Below, piece by piece: positions 60,967 to 64,000 of a stretch of DNA of 64,000 bases. The number at the start of each line of letters is the position of its first letter. The first letter of the stretch is position 1. The translations under genes were made by a program, and so were the position numbers. The DNA is from Bacillota bacterium. Lineage in GTDB: Bacteria > Bacillota_I > Bacilli_A > RF39 > UBA660. The notes below the pieces were generated by a model, which saw only the letters and a list, made by a program, of their open reading frames with translations, did no database searches and had not been told where the DNA came from. Location: positions 62,001 to 126,000 of the forward strand of contig SVAU01000004.1 of the NCBI GenBank assembly GCA_015059245.1, in the 5' to 3' direction.

Positions 60967-62751
60967 CTATTCAACAGTAACACTCTTAGCCAAATTTCTT
61001 GGTTTATCGATATCACAACCATTAAATTTTGCAACATAATACGCAAGCAATTGGCACTTAACAATTGCAAGTATAGGACTTACTAACTCATGTACCTTAG
61101 GTATAGTAACCATTACATCATAAATATCTTCATCCATTATTGGATCATTAGTAATAACAATACTTAACGCCCCTCTAGCACATACTTCTTTAACATTGCT
61201 TAATGTTTTATATTTAATGTCATCATCAGTAATAATACTTATTACAGGAGTTCCCTTTTCTACTAAACTTATAGTTCCATGTTTTAATTCTCCTGCTGCA
61301 TAAGCTTCACTATGTATATAACTTATTTCTTTTAGTTTTAAAGAAGCTTCCATACATAGAGTATAATCTATCTTTCTACCTAAATAGAATACATGTTTCT
61401 TTTTATAAATCTTCTTAGCTATCTTCTCTAATGACTTAGTATCTACTAATACTTCTTCAATTAACTTACCTAAGTTATCATATTCTTCTAAGATACCTTC
61501 TCCTAAATTGCCTTTCTTAATACCTAAATACATAGCTATTAAAGACAACATCATTAATTGACAACTATAAGCTTTAGTAGTAGCAACTGCTATTTCTGGT
61601 CCTGCTTTAATATATAAAACTTTATCAGCTTCTCTAGCTATAGAAGAACCAACTACATTAACTATAGCTAATGTATCAATACCTTGTTCTTTTGCTTTTC
61701 TTAACACCGCTAAAGTATCAGCAGTTTCACCACTTTGACTAATTAAAATAATTAGATGCTTCTTACTATAAATATGTTCTGTATATCTATATTCTGATGC
61801 TATATCAACATACACAGGAACTTCTCCATATTTAGTTATTAATGCTTTACCAACTAATCCTACATGATAAGCACTACCACAACCAATTATATCTATAGCA
61901 TCATATTTTTCTAAACCAGACATTCTCTCTTTCAAAGAATCAAAAGAATGAATATATTCACCAATAGTATCCATTATTACTTTAGGTTGTTCATATATTT
62001 CTTTTAACATAAAATGATCATAACCATTTTTCATAGCAGATTCTCTACTAGCTTCAAATGTATTTAAAGTCTTATCAACTACATTACCATCTTTATCATA
62101 AATAGTAACATCATCTTTATCTAATACTGCATATTCATCATTTAATAGTAAATAATACATATTAGTATATTCAAGTATTGCAGGTACATCACTTGCTATA
62201 AAATTACCATCTTTAGAAACACCTATAATAAGTGGACTATCTTTTCTAATAGTATAGATTTTATCATCACCATCTACTATTATTCCTAAAGCATAACTAC
62301 CTATTAATTTATTCTTTAATTCTTTAAGAACAACTAACATATCATTTGTTTCTAGATACAATTTATTAATTAATGCAGCTACTACTTCACTATCAGTTTC
62401 ACTTAAATAATCATAACTGCCTAATTCTTTTCTTAATTCATTATAATTTTCTACAATACCATTATGTACTAATGTAATCTTACCTACTTTATGAGGATGA
62501 CTATTTTCATCACTTGGTTTACCATGAGTAGCCCATCTAGTATGACCTATACCAATAGTACTAGGTATTTCCATATCTAAATCTTTCTTAAGGTTTTCTA
62601 TTCTACCTTCTGCTTTTTCAATATTAATTTGTTTATTAGTTACATATGCAATACCTGCACTATCATAACCTCTATATTCTAGTGATTCTAAACCACTAAT
62701 AATCTTTTGGATACAGTTATCCTTACCTACATATCCAACTATTCCACACAT
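60967..62751 (-). CDS. glmS: Glutamine-fructose-6-phosphate aminotransferase
   Basis: A 594-residue enzyme. After Met the catalytic Cys starts MCGIVGYVG; the glutaminase half has GHTRWATHGKP, and the isomerase half two SIS domains (IGCGSAYHVG; ISQSGETADT) and a C-terminal KPRNLAKSVTVE. It makes glucosamine-6-phosphate for peptidoglycan. The ATG at 62751 follows GGAGG; the start at 62766 would put Cys off the N-terminus. Regulated by the ribozyme in its leader. No terminator is evident after the stop. Confidence 0.97.
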   Translation of the reverse strand: MCGIVGYVGKDNCIQKIISGLESLEYRGYDSAGIAYVTNKQINIEKAEGRIENLKKDLDMEIPSTIGIGHTRWATHGKPSDENSHPHKVGKITLVHNGIVENYNELRKELGSYDYLSETDSEVVAALINKLYLETNDMLVVLKELKNKLIGSYALGIIVDGDDKIYTIRKDSPLIIGVSKDGNFIASDVPAILEYTNMYYLLLNDEYAVLDKDDVTIYDKDGNVVDKTLNTFEASRESAMKNGYDHFMLKEIYEQPKVIMDTIGEYIHSFDSLKERMSGLEKYDAIDIIGCGSAYHVGLVGKALITKYGEVPVYVDIASEYRYTEHIYSKKHLIILISQSGETADTLAVLRKAKEQGIDTLAIVNVVGSSIAREADKVLYIKAGPEIAVATTKAYSCQLMMLSLIAMYLGIKKGNLGEGILEEYDNLGKLIEEVLVDTKSLEKIAKKIYKKKHVFYLGRKIDYTLCMEASLKLKEISYIHSEAYAAGELKHGTISLVEKGTPVISIITDDDIKYKTLSNVKEVCARGALSIVITNDPIMDEDIYDVMVTIPKVHELVSPILAIVKCQLLAYYVAKFNGCDIDKPRNLAKSVTVE

Positions 62752-62774
62752 AAAAAATTCCTCCATACAAAAAA

Positions 62775-62943
62775 ATATGGAAGAATATCGTTTGTTATAA
62801 TTTTGATTTTACTTTTTAGATATCCTTAACGTTTCCATTACTACGTAGTAGCACCCGCCGAATCTTTCGAAAACTACTAACCTCGTCATCCATAATGGAC
62901 CTGGCGCTAGCCTAATACTACACTCCTCTATTGCATTTGGCTT
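62775..62943 (-). promoter_or_regulatory. glmS ribozyme (glucosamine-6-phosphate responsive)
   Basis: On the minus strand the conserved core reads TAGCGCCAGG, GGATGACGAGG and TTCGGCGGGTGCT in the right order, which are the glmS ribozyme signatures. Cleavage is expected 5' of the GCGCC, between 62908 and 62907. It shuts down glmS when glucosamine-6-phosphate is plentiful. Ends are approximate. Confidence 0.92.
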
Positions 62944-62949
62944 TAATCC

Positions 62950-62979
62950 ATTATATGCAAATAAAATAAATAAAGTCAA
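62950..62979 (-). promoter_or_regulatory. glmS promoter
   Basis: Minus-strand TTGACT (62974-62979), 18-base spacer, TATAAT (62950-62955). Confidence 0.7.
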
Positions 62980-63014
62980 AAAAAAGAAATAAATTAGTGT
63001 CAATTTACTTCTTC

Positions 63015-63512
63015 TTAACTTATTACTAAACTATCTAATATTGTATCTACACTATCAAGAACAATATCATAAACTTCACTATCTGCTTGATAATAAGCAA
63101 TAATCAACTTATTACCTTTCTTATATACATTAACCAATACTTGTTCCATATCTTTTTCATATAAATAAGAATAAGCTTCATATTTACTATCTACATCATC
63201 ACTTATATTTATTAGTTTATAATCTTTATTCTGTTCTTCTATAGAATACATAATATCTTGTATTAAATATTTTAATTCAGTATCTACATAATTATCTTCT
63301 AATATTTTACTTTGAATACTAATAATACTTCCGGTCTTCTTATGTTTTAATGTAAACTCTCCCTTGCTTACTAATTTCCAAGTACTATCATATTTTACAT
63401 TAAATACTCCATCTTTACTTTTACTCATATCAACAGAATAAGAAACACCTAAAGCTACTATAAATCCTATAAAGAATAGTATTACCATTATTTTAAATCT
63501 CTTATTTTTCAT
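63015..63512 (-). CDS. Membrane-anchored exported protein (165 aa), unknown
   Basis: Unrecognised. A basic start (MKNKRFK) and a hydrophobic anchor at about 8-27 are followed by an extracellular alpha/beta domain with FNVKYDSTWKLVSKGEFTLK and a C-terminal VDTILDSLVIS helix, a shape reminiscent of PsbP-like domains found in lipid-anchored proteins, though without a lipobox Cys. It lies two bases after the truncated gene upstream and probably shares its transcript. Confidence 0.65.
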   Translation of the reverse strand: MKNKRFKIMVILFFIGFIVALGVSYSVDMSKSKDGVFNVKYDSTWKLVSKGEFTLKHKKTGSIISIQSKILEDNYVDTELKYLIQDIMYSIEEQNKDYKLINISDDVDSKYEAYSYLYEKDMEQVLVNVYKKGNKLIIAYYQADSEVYDIVLDSVDTILDSLVIS

Positions 63513-63513
63513 A

Positions 63514-64000
63514 CTATATCTCCATTATTAGAATAATCAAATAATTAAAATTATCTTTTAATATTATTTGATATTCATCGTTCTTATAAATATATTTTTG
63601 ATCATTATAGAATGTTAATTCATAACCTTTTTTTAGTAATTCTTCTGTAAAATTAGAAGCTAAATAAATAGAATTTAACATACCTTTAGTATCATTATAA
63701 TATCTTAAAGAAACAATACCATCTTTATAACTAGACTTTACTAATTTCATAGTAATATTCTTATCTAAGTTACCAATACCTTTAATACTATTCCATTTAT
63801 CTTTACCTAATTCGTTATATACTTTTTCTTCATTTATATCAATATAATAGTTTTCTTTAAACTTATTAATATCAGTATATTTAATATCTTCATAATTAGT
63901 ATTTATTAATTTATTTTGAATACCTTTTAAGTAATTAGTACTATTTGCATATGATAATTCAGAATATAATTTATCACCTACATTAAATCCTATAACTTCA
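63514..64000 (-). CDS. Unknown envelope-type protein, C-terminal part (5' end outside window)
   Basis: The frame has no stop from 64000 down to the TAG at 63514, so at least 161 residues belong to a gene that starts beyond the window; the internal ATG at 63750 is probably not its start. The visible part is Lys/Asn/Tyr-rich with alternating short strands and helices (NYYIDINEEKVYNELGKDKW; LASNFTEELLKKGYELTFYN; YKNDEYQIILKDNFNYLIIL), like many exported Firmicutes proteins. No family recognised. The stop is one base from the next start. Confidence 0.6.
   Translation of the reverse strand, partial: EVIGFNVGDKLYSELSYANSTNYLKGIQNKLINTNYEDIKYTDINKFKENYYIDINEEKVYNELGKDKWNSIKGIGNLDKNITMKLVKSSYKDGIVSLRYYNDTKGMLNSIYLASNFTEELLKKGYELTFYNDQKYIYKNDEYQIILKDNFNYLIILIMEI

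Noticed and set aside
62809..63003. 64-codon minus frame upstream of glmS
   Set aside because: It lies within the glmS ribozyme and its promoter; no ribosome site and no family.
1..64000. Alternative code (TGA = Trp), as in Mycoplasma
   Set aside because: TGA ends several genes exactly at terminators or ATGA overlaps, and WxG Trp codons are TGG.

Overview
The window comes from a low-GC Gram-positive bacterium with the standard code: TGA is used as a stop (for example at 5719 and 18434) and Trp is TGG. RNase J, RNase Y, GpsB, a Bacillus-type RNase P RNA, a T-box, a glmS ribozyme and, most tellingly, spoIIGA-sigE point to an endospore-forming (or formerly endospore-forming) member of the Bacilli. 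An uncultured gut lineage of the RF39/Erysipelotrichia kind is my guess from gene content and AT-richness, not something the sequence proves. Ribosome binding sites are either GGAGG or a characteristic GGTGAT/GGGTGAT, and these decided several starts.

Layout. 1-2031: 3' end of RNase J, a chloramphenicol-acetyltransferase-like gene and a VanY-type peptidase. 2057-10916 (minus): DHH phosphoesterase, SDR oxidoreductase, then rodZ-like, pgsA, recA, a 909-aa unknown gene and rny, close to the Bacillus order. 10964-17555: rnpB, gpsB, then recU-ponA (plus) converging on cca-dnaD-nth (minus). 17662-19117: small membrane and helical proteins of unknown role. 19166-24174: rlmN-prpC-prkC-rsgA-rpe, with overlapping starts and stops. 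24246-29988: ftsA, ftsZ, a zinc-ribbon membrane protein, then spoIIGA-sigE and an unknown membrane gene. 30114-31578: infC-rpmI-rplT behind an L20-type leader. 31616-35555: a metallophosphoesterase and a HelD-like helicase.

35716-51597 and 56137-60819 hold the most unusual content: a type VII (ESX/Yuk-like) secretion region split in two by T-box-thrS, der and engB. It has one FtsK/SpoIIIE-type EssC ATPase, one EsaB/YukD ubiquitin-like protein, three DUF4176 proteins and five repeated cassettes. Each cassette starts with a WXG100-like protein followed by a partner of a second, conserved helical-hairpin family. Three cassettes continue with a small helical protein and a very large multidomain protein. 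Two of the large proteins are paralogues with C-terminal membrane segments; one carries about twelve tandem 12-residue DxDxDG (EF-hand-loop-like) repeats, the other a single copy. No EssA, EssB or EsaA is visible, so either they lie elsewhere or the large membrane proteins take their place.

60967-64000: glmS with its ribozyme leader, then two unknown envelope-type genes, the last cut by the window edge. No tRNA, rRNA operon, insertion sequence, prophage or CRISPR array was seen.
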